Of a DNA stretch of 64,000 nucleotides, positions 31,127 to 38,830 are shown one piece after another (positions within the stretch are counted from its first letter, which is position 1; every line of letters begins with the position of its first letter). Under the pieces are notes generated by a model. The model worked only from the letters and a program-made list of their open reading frames with translations. It did no database searches and had not been told where the DNA came from. Origin of the DNA: Novosphingobium profundi (lineage in GTDB: Bacteria > Pseudomonadota > Alphaproteobacteria > Sphingomonadales > Sphingomonadaceae); the NCBI RefSeq assembly GCF_018491765.1, contig NZ_JABWCU010000009.1, forward strand, positions 62,001-126,000, written 5' to 3'. The position numbers were made by a program, and so were the translations under genes.

Positions 31127-32140
31127 ATGCCCCCCGCTCGCGCGACCGAGCCTGCCCCCGGACTGCGCCGCCGCGCCGCGCCGCTCTGGAAGATTCGCCC
31201 CCGGCACCAAGGCATCGCGCGCACATGGCTGCGCATTGCGGCGGCCTGCCTCGCCGGAGCCGCCACACTGCCGGCCGCGCCCGCATGGGCCTCGCCGGCG
31301 CAGCCTGAAACGGCCGGCAAGGTCCCTGCCCGCACTCCAGTGGTCCACCCCGCGCTCTGGAAGGTATCGGACGAGGACACGACGATCTGGCTCTTCGGAA
31401 CGATCCACGTCCTGCCCGAACCGGTCAACTGGGACACCGGCGCCGTCGCCAAGGCGCTTGCCGCTTCGGACACGCTCGTCACCGAAGTGCCGATGGACGA
31501 CAACCGCGCCGCGCAGGTCACCATGGCGCGCCTCAGCCAGCGCGACGACGGCAAGAACCTGCGCGACACGCTGCCGCCCAAGGTCCGCACAGCCTACGAA
31601 GAGGCGATGACCTCGCTCGGCCTCCCCGTCGGCGCCTTCGATGCGAACGACGGGTGGTTCGCCGCGCTGATGCTCTCGCTGATCCCACTCCAGGCGAGCG
31701 GCTTCGATCTTGCCAACGGGATCGACAAGCAGATCACCGAGGCTGCCATCGCGCAGGGCAAGGCCCGCGAAGCGCTCGAAACACCCGAATACCAGCTCGG
31801 CCAGTTCGAGACGCTCTCGCCCAAGACCCAGGCCGCCTACCTCGCCGAAGTCATCGAGGCGCTGCCGACGATGAAGTCCGACATCGGCGACATGGTCGAG
31901 GCCTGGAAGAACGGCAAGGCCGAGAAGCTCGCCGAGATCCTCAACGAACAGGAGAGCGATCCGGCCATCCGCGAGGCCCTGCTGACCACCCGCAACGCGA
32001 ACTGGACGAAGTGGATCGAGCAGCGCCTTGCCACGCCCGGCACCGTATTCATGGCGGTGGGCGCGGGTCACCTTGCCGGCAAGGACAGCGTGCAGGCACT
32101 GCTCGCGCGCGACGGCGTAAAGGCCGTTCGGGTGCAATAA
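31127..32140 (+). CDS. TraB/GumN family protein, copy 1
   Basis: The 337-residue protein has a charged N-terminus and a hydrophobic segment (about 33-56, ending AWASPA) that looks like a signal peptide. The TraB/GumN domain begins at HPALWKVSDEDTTIWLFGTIHVLP, with GIDKQITEAA and a C-terminal FMAVGAGHLAGKDSV. These conserved GxxH motifs are shared with the TIKI-like metalloprotease clan, so periplasmic hydrolase activity is possible but unproven. A paralogue follows 13 bases downstream. Confidence 0.85.
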   Translation: MPPARATEPAPGLRRRAAPLWKIRPRHQGIARTWLRIAAACLAGAATLPAAPAWASPAQPETAGKVPARTPVVHPALWKVSDEDTTIWLFGTIHVLPEPVNWDTGAVAKALAASDTLVTEVPMDDNRAAQVTMARLSQRDDGKNLRDTLPPKVRTAYEEAMTSLGLPVGAFDANDGWFAALMLSLIPLQASGFDLANGIDKQITEAAIAQGKAREALETPEYQLGQFETLSPKTQAAYLAEVIEALPTMKSDIGDMVEAWKNGKAEKLAEILNEQESDPAIREALLTTRNANWTKWIEQRLATPGTVFMAVGAGHLAGKDSVQALLARDGVKAVRVQ

Positions 32141-32153
32141 GGAGCAAGGGACC

Positions 32154-33020
32154 GTGCGCGCGCTTCTCCGGCTGCTCCTCGTCCTCGCCCTGTCGGCGAG
32201 CCTCGCGGCCTGCGCAAAGGCGCCGGTGCCGTCGCACCCCGCGCTCTGGTCGGTGCGCGACGCACGCGGCCACACCGGCTGGCTCTTCGGCACCATCCAC
32301 AGCGCGCCTGCGCCCTTCGCCTGGCGCACACCCGCTGTCGGCAAGGCGCTCGACGAGGCGCGCACGATCATGGTGGAAGTCGGCAACTTGCGCGATGACA
32401 GCGCCGTTGCCGCCACCTTTGCCAGGCTCGCAAAGGGCCATGGCGAGCCGCCACTCAGCCAGAGGATCGATCCCGCCGACCGCGCCGCGCTGGACAAACT
32501 GCTCACGCGCACCGGCTATGCCGACACCCAGTTCGCGGATGTCGAGACCTGGGCCGCCGCCCTCACGCTCGCGCGCAACGCCGATGCCGATGCCGACGCC
32601 GCCAATGGCGTGGACCGCGCGATCCTGGGTGCCGCCGGCTCGCGACCTGTGGTCGAGCTCGAGGGCGCCGCGCGCCAGCTCGGCATCTTCGACGCCCTGC
32701 CCGAACGCGAGCAGCGCGACCTCCTCGCCGCCGTCGTGCGCGAGGCCAGCGCACCGCCCAGCACCAGCCTCACCGAAAGCTGGCGCAAGGGCGACACCCG
32801 TGCGCTCGAAGCCGAAACCCGGCGCGGCCTGCTCGCCGACCCCGAACTTCGCGAAGCGCTGTTCACACGGCGCAACGTCGCCTGGAGCCGCACGATCGCA
32901 CAAGCCATCCACGCAGGGCATCGCCCGTTCGTGGCGGTCGGCGCCGCCCACATGGTCGGCCCGGACGGTCTCGTTGCACGCCTCGCGGCGATGGGACTTA
33001 CCGTCGAGCGGCTGCAATAG
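32154..33020 (+). CDS. TraB/GumN family lipoprotein, copy 2
   Basis: The protein is 288 residues from GTG 32154, with a strong AAGGAG site. The N-terminus has a lipoprotein signal peptide with lipobox SLAAC (about residue 20). The domain repeats the family motifs HPALWSVRDARGHTGWLFGTIHSAP, NGVDRAILGAA and FVAVGAAHMVGPDGLV. It is a diverged tandem copy of the previous gene: one exported, one lipid-anchored. They probably arose by duplication and are cotranscribed. Confidence 0.85.
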   Translation: MRALLRLLLVLALSASLAACAKAPVPSHPALWSVRDARGHTGWLFGTIHSAPAPFAWRTPAVGKALDEARTIMVEVGNLRDDSAVAATFARLAKGHGEPPLSQRIDPADRAALDKLLTRTGYADTQFADVETWAAALTLARNADADADAANGVDRAILGAAGSRPVVELEGAARQLGIFDALPEREQRDLLAAVVREASAPPSTSLTESWRKGDTRALEAETRRGLLADPELREALFTRRNVAWSRTIAQAIHAGHRPFVAVGAAHMVGPDGLVARLAAMGLTVERLQ

Positions 33021-33164
33021 ACGCATTCAGCCTTGCTTTTTGGCGCCGCTGCGCATAAGGGGCCGCCTTCCGTCATGGTCATCCCTGGAGGCGTGACGGA
33101 GCGCATGGGTCCGATGACCGGCCTCGTGTCGTAACATTTTTCCAGTTTTCGAAAGGCAAGTACT

Positions 33165-33779
33165 ATGAGCGATACGCTTACCCTGCCGGCCGAGACGCGT
33201 GATCGGGCAGGCAAGGGAGCCTCCCGCGCCCTGCGTCGCGAAGGTCGTGTCCCCGCCGTGGTTTATGGCAACAACGAAGAGCCCCTCTCGATTCACGTCG
33301 AGGCCAAGGAGCTTTCGCGCCAGCTCGGCACCGGCCACTTCTTCAACTCGATCGTCGAGATCGAGGTTGGCGGCAAGAAGCTGCGCACGCTCCCCAAGGA
33401 CGTTGCCTTCCACCCCGTCAGCGACCGTCCGCTTCACGTCGACTTCCTGCGCCTCTCGAAGAACGCCACCGTGCACGTCAACGTGCCCGTCGTGTTCATC
33501 AATGAAGAGCTGTCGCCGGGCCTGAAGCGCGGTGGCGTCCTCAACATCGTGCGCCACGAGCTTGAGCTGGTTTGCGCCGCGGACAAGATCCCCGACGACA
33601 TCCAGATCGACGTGACCGGCTTCGACGTGGGCGAATCGATCCACGCCAGCCACGTGACCCTTCCCGCTGGCGCCGCGCAGGCGATCACCGACCGCGACTT
33701 CACCATCGCGACGATCGCTGCTCCTTCGGCTCTGAAGAGCGAAGAAGGCGACACGAGCAAGTCCGAAACCGCCGAATAA
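33165..33779 (+). CDS. rplY: 50S ribosomal protein L25/general stress protein Ctc
   Basis: The 204-residue protein is the long (Ctc/TL5) form. The N-terminal L25 domain (about 1-95: [30 protein letters not shown]) binds 5S rRNA, and the C-terminal domain (about 96-190: [24 protein letters not shown]) is typical of long forms. The tail is acidic. The gene is followed by a strong terminator and then pth, the order seen in many proteobacteria. Confidence 0.95.
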   Translation: MSDTLTLPAETRDRAGKGASRALRREGRVPAVVYGNNEEPLSIHVEAKELSRQLGTGHFFNSIVEIEVGGKKLRTLPKDVAFHPVSDRPLHVDFLRLSKNATVHVNVPVVFINEELSPGLKRGGVLNIVRHELELVCAADKIPDDIQIDVTGFDVGESIHASHVTLPAGAAQAITDRDFTIATIAAPSALKSEEGDTSKSETAE

Positions 33780-33797
33780 GCGTTTCGCGCAAGGTTC

Positions 33798-33847
33798 AGG
33801 CCCTTTCCGCCCCGGATGTCCGGCGCGCGGAAAGGGCCTTTTCTTTT
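33798..33847 (+). terminator. Intrinsic terminator after rplY
   Basis: AGGCCCTTTCCGC (33798-33810) pairs with GCGGAAAGGGCCT (33827-33839). An inner CCGG/CCGG stem lies in the loop, and TTTTCTTTT follows. pth starts 53 bases later, so read-through or a second promoter is needed for pth. Confidence 0.85.
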
Positions 33848-33899
33848 GCCTGCGCACGGTTACCAAGCGCGCCGGCACGATCACAGCGAAAGGACCGCA

Positions 33900-34475
33900 A
33901 TGGCAACGCAACTCTGGGTGGGCCTCGGCAATCCCGGACCGCAATACGCGATGCACCGGCACAACGTGGGCTTCATGGCACTCGACACGCTCGCCGACGT
34001 CCATCGCTTCGGGCCGGTACAGAAGAAGTTCCAGGGCTGGCTGCAGGAAGGCCGGATCGGCCCCGACAAGATCCTCCTGCTCAAACCCGCCACGTTCATG
34101 AACGAAAGCGGACGCTCGGTGGGCGAGGCAATGCGCTTCTACAAGCTCGAGTGCGACGCGCTCACCGTCTTTCACGACGAACTCGACCTCGCGCCGTTCA
34201 AGGTCAAGGTCAAGCAGGGCGGCGGCCATGCCGGCCACAACGGCTTGCGCTCGATCGGGCAACACCTCGGGCCCGACTACCGCCGCGTACGCCTCGGCAT
34301 CGGCCACCCCGGACACAAGGACCGCGTCACCGGCTACGTTCTTGGCAACTTCGCAAAGACCGAAATCGACCCGCTTGCCGACATGCTCGGCGCGATTGCC
34401 GCCGAAGCCCAATGGCTTGCCGAGGGCAACGATGCCCGCTTCATGAGCGAAATCGCGCTGCGCCAACAGACCTGA
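33900..34475 (+). CDS. pth: Peptidyl-tRNA hydrolase
   Basis: The protein is 191 residues from ATG 33900 (MATQLWVGLGNPGPQY), preceded by an AAAGGA site. The catalytic pattern is complete: N in GLGNPG, H in RHNVGFMALD, D in FHDELDLAPFKVKVKQGGGHAGHNGLRSI and KPATFMNESG. It releases tRNA from peptidyl-tRNA that has fallen off the ribosome. Confidence 0.96.
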   Translation: MATQLWVGLGNPGPQYAMHRHNVGFMALDTLADVHRFGPVQKKFQGWLQEGRIGPDKILLLKPATFMNESGRSVGEAMRFYKLECDALTVFHDELDLAPFKVKVKQGGGHAGHNGLRSIGQHLGPDYRRVRLGIGHPGHKDRVTGYVLGNFAKTEIDPLADMLGAIAAEAQWLAEGNDARFMSEIALRQQT

Positions 34476-34494
34476 AGGCGCATCAGGTGTCGAG

Positions 34495-34550
34495 TTAGTT
34501 TACATTAAGCCATTATGGATTCTTCTGTTAACCACCATAATGTACACTAA
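34495..34550. promoter_or_regulatory. Inverted repeat upstream of the sigma-54 promoter, candidate enhancer site
   Basis: TTAGTTTACATTA (34495-34507) is inverted with one mismatch at 34538-34550, and CATTATGG (34511-34518) inverts exactly to CCATAATG (34535-34542). The AT-rich block stands out from its GC-rich surroundings. It lies about 35-90 bases upstream of the predicted transcription start, where an enhancer-binding protein could act. Confidence 0.5.
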
Positions 34551-34557
34551 TCCGTAC

Positions 34558-34574
34558 TTGGCACGAGGTTTGCT
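34558..34574 (+). promoter_or_regulatory. Sigma-54 (-24/-12) promoter of the PEP-CTERM gene
   Basis: TTGGCACGAGGTTTGCT matches the sigma-54 consensus YTGGCACGrNNNTTGCW at every defined position: GG at 34560-34561, GC at 34572-34573, correct spacing. The start codon lies 42 bases downstream, giving a leader of about 30 bases. Confidence 0.8.
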
Positions 34575-34615
34575 GAGTTAGCCAGCAACCTTAAAGGGAA
34601 TTCGGGGTAGACATC

Positions 34616-35017
34616 ATGATCCGCAAGACCGTTAGCACGCTCGCTCTTTCCGCCGCCATGTCGATGGCCGTTGCCTCGCCGGCGCACGCCACCTTCCTGT
34701 GGTGGGGCAGCTCGTCCTCGTCGTCGGGCGGCACGCACACCCACTACTGCGACTGCGGCCACTCGGCCGGCAGCGCCGAATGCGGCGGCACCACCACGAC
34801 TTCGGGCGGCACCACGACGACGTCCGGCGGGACCACCACCACTTCGGGCGGCACGACGACAACGACCTCGGGCGGCACCACCACTACCACTTCGGGCGGC
34901 ACGTCGGGTGGCTCCTCGGGCGGCACCGACGTTCCCGAGCCGGGCATGCTGGGCATGATGGGTCTTGGTCTCATCGGCCTCGCCTACGCGCGCCGCCGCA
35001 AGTCGCGCCTCGCCTGA
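34616..35017 (+). CDS. PEP-CTERM sorting-domain protein
   Basis: The 133-residue protein has a signal peptide (1-25, ending SPAHA), a Ser-rich stretch, a small Cys/His patch (HTHYCDCGH), low-complexity GGTTTTS repeats (about 57-104) and a C-terminal PEP-CTERM module: VPEPG (106-110), a hydrophobic helix and RRRKSR. Such proteins are cleaved and sorted by exosortase (XrtA/EpsH) and exported to the surface or matrix, often heavily glycosylated on Thr/Ser. No exosortase is in the window. Transcription probably depends on sigma-54. Confidence 0.85.
   Translation: MIRKTVSTLALSAAMSMAVASPAHATFLWWGSSSSSSGGTHTHYCDCGHSAGSAECGGTTTTSGGTTTTSGGTTTTSGGTTTTTSGGTTTTTSGGTSGGSSGGTDVPEPGMLGMMGLGLIGLAYARRRKSRLA
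34784..34927 (+). repeat. Thr/Gly/Ser coding tandem repeat in the PEP-CTERM gene
   Basis: Three units encoding GGTTTTS and two encoding GGTTTTTS run in tandem, then shorter GGS units. The units are 21-24 bases with synonymous variation, so the array was probably kept by selection on protein sequence; unit number may vary between strains. Confidence 0.75.
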
Positions 35018-35117
35018 ACGCCTCCTCCGCCCTGCCCGCGCGCCCATCGCGCAGGCAGTTGGCGGGCATCGCGCGGCAGGGCCGGCTCCCGCTTTCGACA
35101 TTGCCGCGATGATCGTG

Positions 35118-35150
35118 AAGCCGCCGAGGGTTCAGCCTTCGGCGGCTTTC
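35118..35150 (+). terminator. Terminator at the convergent PEP-CTERM/TPR gene ends
   Basis: AAGCCGCCGA (35118-35127) pairs with TCGGCGGCTT (35139-35148), followed by TC-ACTTT. It overlaps the last codons of the minus-strand TPR gene. Confidence 0.65.
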
Positions 35151-36658
35151 ACTTTGACGAGGGCCCGGGCGATCACCGCGTTGCGCGGGTCCGCCGCCGC
35201 TGCCGCCTCGAGCAGCCGCCGCGCCTTGCCGAGATCCGCGCCGACCTGCAGTCGGACGAACCCCGCCACGTAGAGGCAATCGGGATTGTGCGGATCGAGC
35301 GCGAGCGCCTTGTCGGCATAGGCTTGTGCTTGCGTCGTATCGCCCAGATGCGCGCTGGCGACAGCCAGGCGCTTGAGAACCTCGACGTCCTCGCCCTGGG
35401 CAAGCAGCGGCTGATAGATTGCGATGGCCTTGCCCCAGTCCTGCTGCGCCATCGCCGCCTGCCCCGCCGCGATCCGGGCCTGTGCCGCCTTGAGCCGCTC
35501 CGGCTTGAGCCTTGCCGCAAGTTCGGCGGCGTCGGGTCGCCCGAGCGCTTCGGCCGCCTGGCGCGCTGCGTCGATGGCCTCGGGCCTTGCCAGCGGGCTC
35601 ATCGCCAGCGGTTTCAACGTTGCCCAGGCCCCGGCGTTGTCCCCCGTCTCGATCTGGGCGATTCCGAGCATGAGACGCGCATAGGGATTGGCCGGAAGCG
35701 CCAGTGTCGCCCGCTTGAAGATCAGGCGCGCCTGCTCGGCATGGCCGAGGTGCAACAGCGCCTCGCCATAACTCATGCTGAGCGCAGAACCGGGATCGAG
35801 CTGCGATTCCCGCCCCTGCAATTCATCCCGAATGGCTTTCCAATCGCCCTTTTCGGACAACAACTGGATCTTGAGCGCCTGCAGGTCGGGCGTATCGCCC
35901 GCTTCCTTGCGCGCTGCGTCGACGACCGCCATCGCCTTGTCGACATTGCCCTTGATGTCGTACTGGTTGGCCAGCGCCACGCGCGGCGCTGGATAGTCGG
36001 GATAAGTCTCGATGACCTTGGAGTAGGCGGCGATCGCCTCGTCGACCCGCCCCTTCGCCGCGGCAAGGTCACCGCCCAGCACCATCGTTTCGTAGGCCTT
36101 GGCATCCATCGCGACCATCCGGCGATAGATACTTTCGGCTTCCGACAACTCGTTGCCTTCCAGACGAAAACGCGCATAGGCCTCGGCCAGGCGAATTCCC
36201 CCACCGGCCGCCAGACCTTTCTCGAATGCCGTGATCGCCGCATTGCGACGATCGAGAGCGAGGTTGGCTTCGGCCCGGATCCGCCAGGCGTCCGCGCTCG
36301 TCGCGTCGCCCAACTTCACAAGGGCGTCCTCGGGATGGCCGCGCAAGAGCGCGATCTCGGCCTTGAGCGCGACCAGCCCTTCGCTCGATCCTCCCGCCTC
36401 CTCAAGACGGCGAATGGCCCCTTCGGCCCCGTCCGGATCGCCAAGGCGCATGTAAGTGCGCGCCAGCAGGGTCAGCATCTCGGTGTTGCCTGGCTCCTTC
36501 TGGAGCGCCGAGGCCACCTCGATGCGGGCCTTGTCGTAGTCTTCGTGGGCGTAACTCTCGCGCGCCTTGGTAAGGAGCGTGTGCGAATTGTCCCCGCATC
36601 CCGCGGTCAGCGCGAGCGCGAGGAGCGGAAGGGCAAAGCGTGCGATCGATCTGTTCAT
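35132..36658 (-). CDS. TPR-repeat lipoprotein (possible PrsT-like PEP-CTERM accessory)
   Basis: The protein is 508 residues. A lipoprotein signal ends in the lipobox LTAGC (about residue 21). The rest is a helical solenoid of roughly ten or more TPR-like units (for example YDKARIEVASALQKEPGN, QAYADKALALDPHNPDCLY). It converges on the PEP-CTERM gene. PEP-CTERM/exosortase clusters usually encode a large TPR protein, PrsT; this one is shorter than the roughly 900 residues I associate with PrsT, so the link is inference. A generic periplasmic scaffold is the alternative. Confidence 0.82.
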   Translation of the reverse strand: MNRSIARFALPLLALALTAGCGDNSHTLLTKARESYAHEDYDKARIEVASALQKEPGNTEMLTLLARTYMRLGDPDGAEGAIRRLEEAGGSSEGLVALKAEIALLRGHPEDALVKLGDATSADAWRIRAEANLALDRRNAAITAFEKGLAAGGGIRLAEAYARFRLEGNELSEAESIYRRMVAMDAKAYETMVLGGDLAAAKGRVDEAIAAYSKVIETYPDYPAPRVALANQYDIKGNVDKAMAVVDAARKEAGDTPDLQALKIQLLSEKGDWKAIRDELQGRESQLDPGSALSMSYGEALLHLGHAEQARLIFKRATLALPANPYARLMLGIAQIETGDNAGAWATLKPLAMSPLARPEAIDAARQAAEALGRPDAAELAARLKPERLKAAQARIAAGQAAMAQQDWGKAIAIYQPLLAQGEDVEVLKRLAVASAHLGDTTQAQAYADKALALDPHNPDCLYVAGFVRLQVGADLGKARRLLEAAAAADPRNAVIARALVKVKAAEG

Positions 36659-36722
36659 GGTGACAAGTCCCTAACGACAAGGGCTGAACTTTCCGTTATG
36701 CGCGGCAAACACGCACAAGTGC

Positions 36723-36739
36723 GGCAGCGAACTGGCCAA
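36723..36739 (-). promoter_or_regulatory. Weak sigma-54-like match upstream of the TPR gene
   Basis: On the minus strand, TTGGCCAGTTCGCTGCC has the GG-N10-GC spacing of a -24/-12 promoter but deviates at several consensus positions. It lies about 65 bases before the TPR start codon. It is only notable because the neighbouring PEP-CTERM gene has a perfect site. Confidence 0.25.
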
Positions 36740-36789
36740 GAGCGCCCGGCGGCGCTATGGGCAGCCAAATTTCTTTACCGGAGTAGATG

Positions 36790-37890
36790 ATGGGTTTCCG
36801 TTGCGGAATCGTGGGCCTGCCCAATGTCGGCAAGTCAACCTTGTTCAATGCGCTCACCGAGACGCAGGCCGCGCAGGCCGCCAACTATCCCTTCTGCACG
36901 ATCGAGCCGAACGTCGGCCAGGTCGGCGTGCCCGATCCGCGCCTCGACAAGCTGGCCGAGATCGCCGGTTCGGCCAAGATCATCCCGACCCAGCTCTCCT
37001 TCGTCGACATCGCGGGCCTGGTGCGTGGCGCCTCGAAGGGTGAAGGCCTGGGCAACCAGTTCCTCGGCAACATCCGCGAGGTCGACGCCGTCGTCCACGT
37101 GCTGCGTTGCTTCGAGAACGACGACATCCAGCACGTCGACAACAAGGTCGACCCCATCGCCGACGCCGAGACGGTCGAGACCGAACTGCTCCTGTCCGAC
37201 CTCGAGAGCCTGGAGAAGCGCGTTCCTGCCGCGCAAAAGAAGGCCGCGCAAGGCGACAAGGAATCGAAGATCGTGGCCTCGGTCCTCGGCCAGGCACTCG
37301 AACTCCTGCGTGACGGCAAGCCCGCGCGCCTCACCGAGCCCAAGGACGAAGACGAGGCGCGCGTCTTCGCGCAGGCCCAGCTGCTGACCGCCAAGCCCGT
37401 GCTTTACGTCTGCAACGTCGAGGAAGAGGCCGCCGCCGAAGGCAACGAATTCTCCGCGCGCGTGTTCGAGAAGGCCAAGGCCGAAGGCGCGACCGCCGTG
37501 ATCGTCTCCGCCGCGATCGAATCCGAGCTGGTCGGCATGGACCTTGAGGAGCGGATGGTCTTCCTCGAGGAAATGGGCCTGCACGAGACCGGCCTCGCGC
37601 GCATCATCCGCGCCGGTTACGACTTGCTCGGCCTGCTCACCTTCTTCACGGTCGGCCCCAAGGAAGCGCGCGCCTGGACCGTGCACAAGGGCGCCAAGGC
37701 TCCCGAAGCCGCGGGTGAAATCCACTCCGACATGCAGCGCGGCTTCATTCGCGCCGAAACGATCGCCTTCGACGACTATGTGTCGCTCGGCGGCGAAACA
37801 GCGGCAAAGGACGCTGGCAAGTTGCGCCAGGAAGGCAAGGAATACCTCGTGCACGACGGCGACGTCATGCACTTCAAGTTCAACGTCTGA
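36790..37890 (+). CDS. ychF: Redox-regulated ATPase/GTPase YchF
   Basis: This Obg-family P-loop protein is 366 residues from ATG 36790; the adjacent ATG 36787 is too close to GGAG at about 36780. It has the G1 motif GLPNVGKSTLFNAL, the family segment NYPFCTIEPNVGQVGVPDPRLDKL, the G3 motif DIAGLVRGASKGEGLGNQFL and a C-terminal TGS domain (ARAWTVHKGAKAPEAAGEIHSDMQRGFIRAE). YchF binds ATP better than GTP and associates with ribosomes. Confidence 0.95.
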   Translation: MGFRCGIVGLPNVGKSTLFNALTETQAAQAANYPFCTIEPNVGQVGVPDPRLDKLAEIAGSAKIIPTQLSFVDIAGLVRGASKGEGLGNQFLGNIREVDAVVHVLRCFENDDIQHVDNKVDPIADAETVETELLLSDLESLEKRVPAAQKKAAQGDKESKIVASVLGQALELLRDGKPARLTEPKDEDEARVFAQAQLLTAKPVLYVCNVEEEAAAEGNEFSARVFEKAKAEGATAVIVSAAIESELVGMDLEERMVFLEEMGLHETGLARIIRAGYDLLGLLTFFTVGPKEARAWTVHKGAKAPEAAGEIHSDMQRGFIRAETIAFDDYVSLGGETAAKDAGKLRQEGKEYLVHDGDVMHFKFNV

Positions 37891-37901
37891 TCGACTTTTC
37901 T

Positions 37902-37939
37902 GGCCCGCCATCCGCCCCGAACCGGGCGGATGGCGGGCC
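37902..37939. other. Perfect 16-bp GC-rich hairpin after ychF
   Basis: GGCCCGCCATCCGCCC (37902-37917) is the exact inverse of 37924-37939 around a 6-base loop. No T-run follows on either strand, so it may be a processing or stabilising structure for the ychF mRNA rather than a classical terminator. Confidence 0.6.
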
Positions 37940-38017
37940 GAACCGGCTGCGGCACACGGCACAAACCCGAAATTGGCGCGTTCTCCCTTGCGAAACGAGG
38001 CAAGGAGCACGCGCGCC

Positions 38018-38824
38018 ATGATCGACAAATCGGAAAAGATGGTCTGGCTGGCGCGCCTGGGTTTCGTGGCGCGCGGGGTTGTCTATGCCCTGCTCGGCTA
38101 CCTGGCCCTGTCGAGCCCGGCGACGGACGCGGTGCGCTCGGGACAAGCTGGCATCCTCGGGTATATCCAGGACATCCCCGGTGGTAGCGCCCTGCTTTTC
38201 GCGGCTGCGGCCGGATTGCTCGGTTATGCGCTGTTCCGGCTGTGTTCGGCCTTTCTCGACATCGAGAACCACGGCACAGGTGCAAAGGGCATCGCCGCGC
38301 GCGCCGGGCACTTCTTCAGCGCGCTCGTCCATCTCGCACTTGCCTGGTCGGCGCTGCAATTCGCCATCGGCAGCAAGCAGAGCGCGGGCGACAACACCCA
38401 CGACATGGTCGCGGGTGTTGTCGCCTTCCAGCTCGGCCCCGTGGTCCTGGCGCTAGCCGGAATTGCCCTCATAACCGCAGCCCTGTTTCAGGCGCGCGAG
38501 GCCGTGACGCTGGACTTCATGAAGCGGGTATCTTCGCGCGCGCCTTCCTGGAGTTGCTGGCTCGGACGCGCCGGTTATGCGGCGCGCGCCATCGTCTACG
38601 CCCTGATCGGCTGGTCTCTGCTGCGCACGGCCTGGTCCGGCGACAGCCGCGAGGCGCGTTCGCTGGGCGATGCCATCATGGACTTGCGCGAACTCGAACC
38701 GGCCCACGTCGCCGTCGCGATCGGCCTTTGCCTGTTCGGCCTCTTCAGCCTCATCATCGCGCGCTACCGCATCATTCCCGATCCCGGCCGCAAGCTCGAC
38801 GCGGCCCGCAACGCCATCTGCTGA
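38018..38824 (+). CDS. DUF1206 domain membrane protein
   Basis: The protein is 268 residues from ATG 38018 with an AAGGAG site. It has about six transmembrane helices arranged as three repeats that each begin with a LARLGFVARGVVYALLG-like motif (also ARAGHFFSALVHLALAW and LGRAGYAARAIVYALIGW). This internal triplication is the DUF1206 hallmark. The function is unknown. The glutaredoxin-fusion gene follows 6 bases downstream and is likely in the same operon. Confidence 0.85.
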   Translation: MIDKSEKMVWLARLGFVARGVVYALLGYLALSSPATDAVRSGQAGILGYIQDIPGGSALLFAAAAGLLGYALFRLCSAFLDIENHGTGAKGIAARAGHFFSALVHLALAWSALQFAIGSKQSAGDNTHDMVAGVVAFQLGPVVLALAGIALITAALFQAREAVTLDFMKRVSSRAPSWSCWLGRAGYAARAIVYALIGWSLLRTAWSGDSREARSLGDAIMDLRELEPAHVAVAIGLCLFGLFSLIIARYRIIPDPGRKLDAARNAIC

Positions 38825-38830
38825 GAAATC

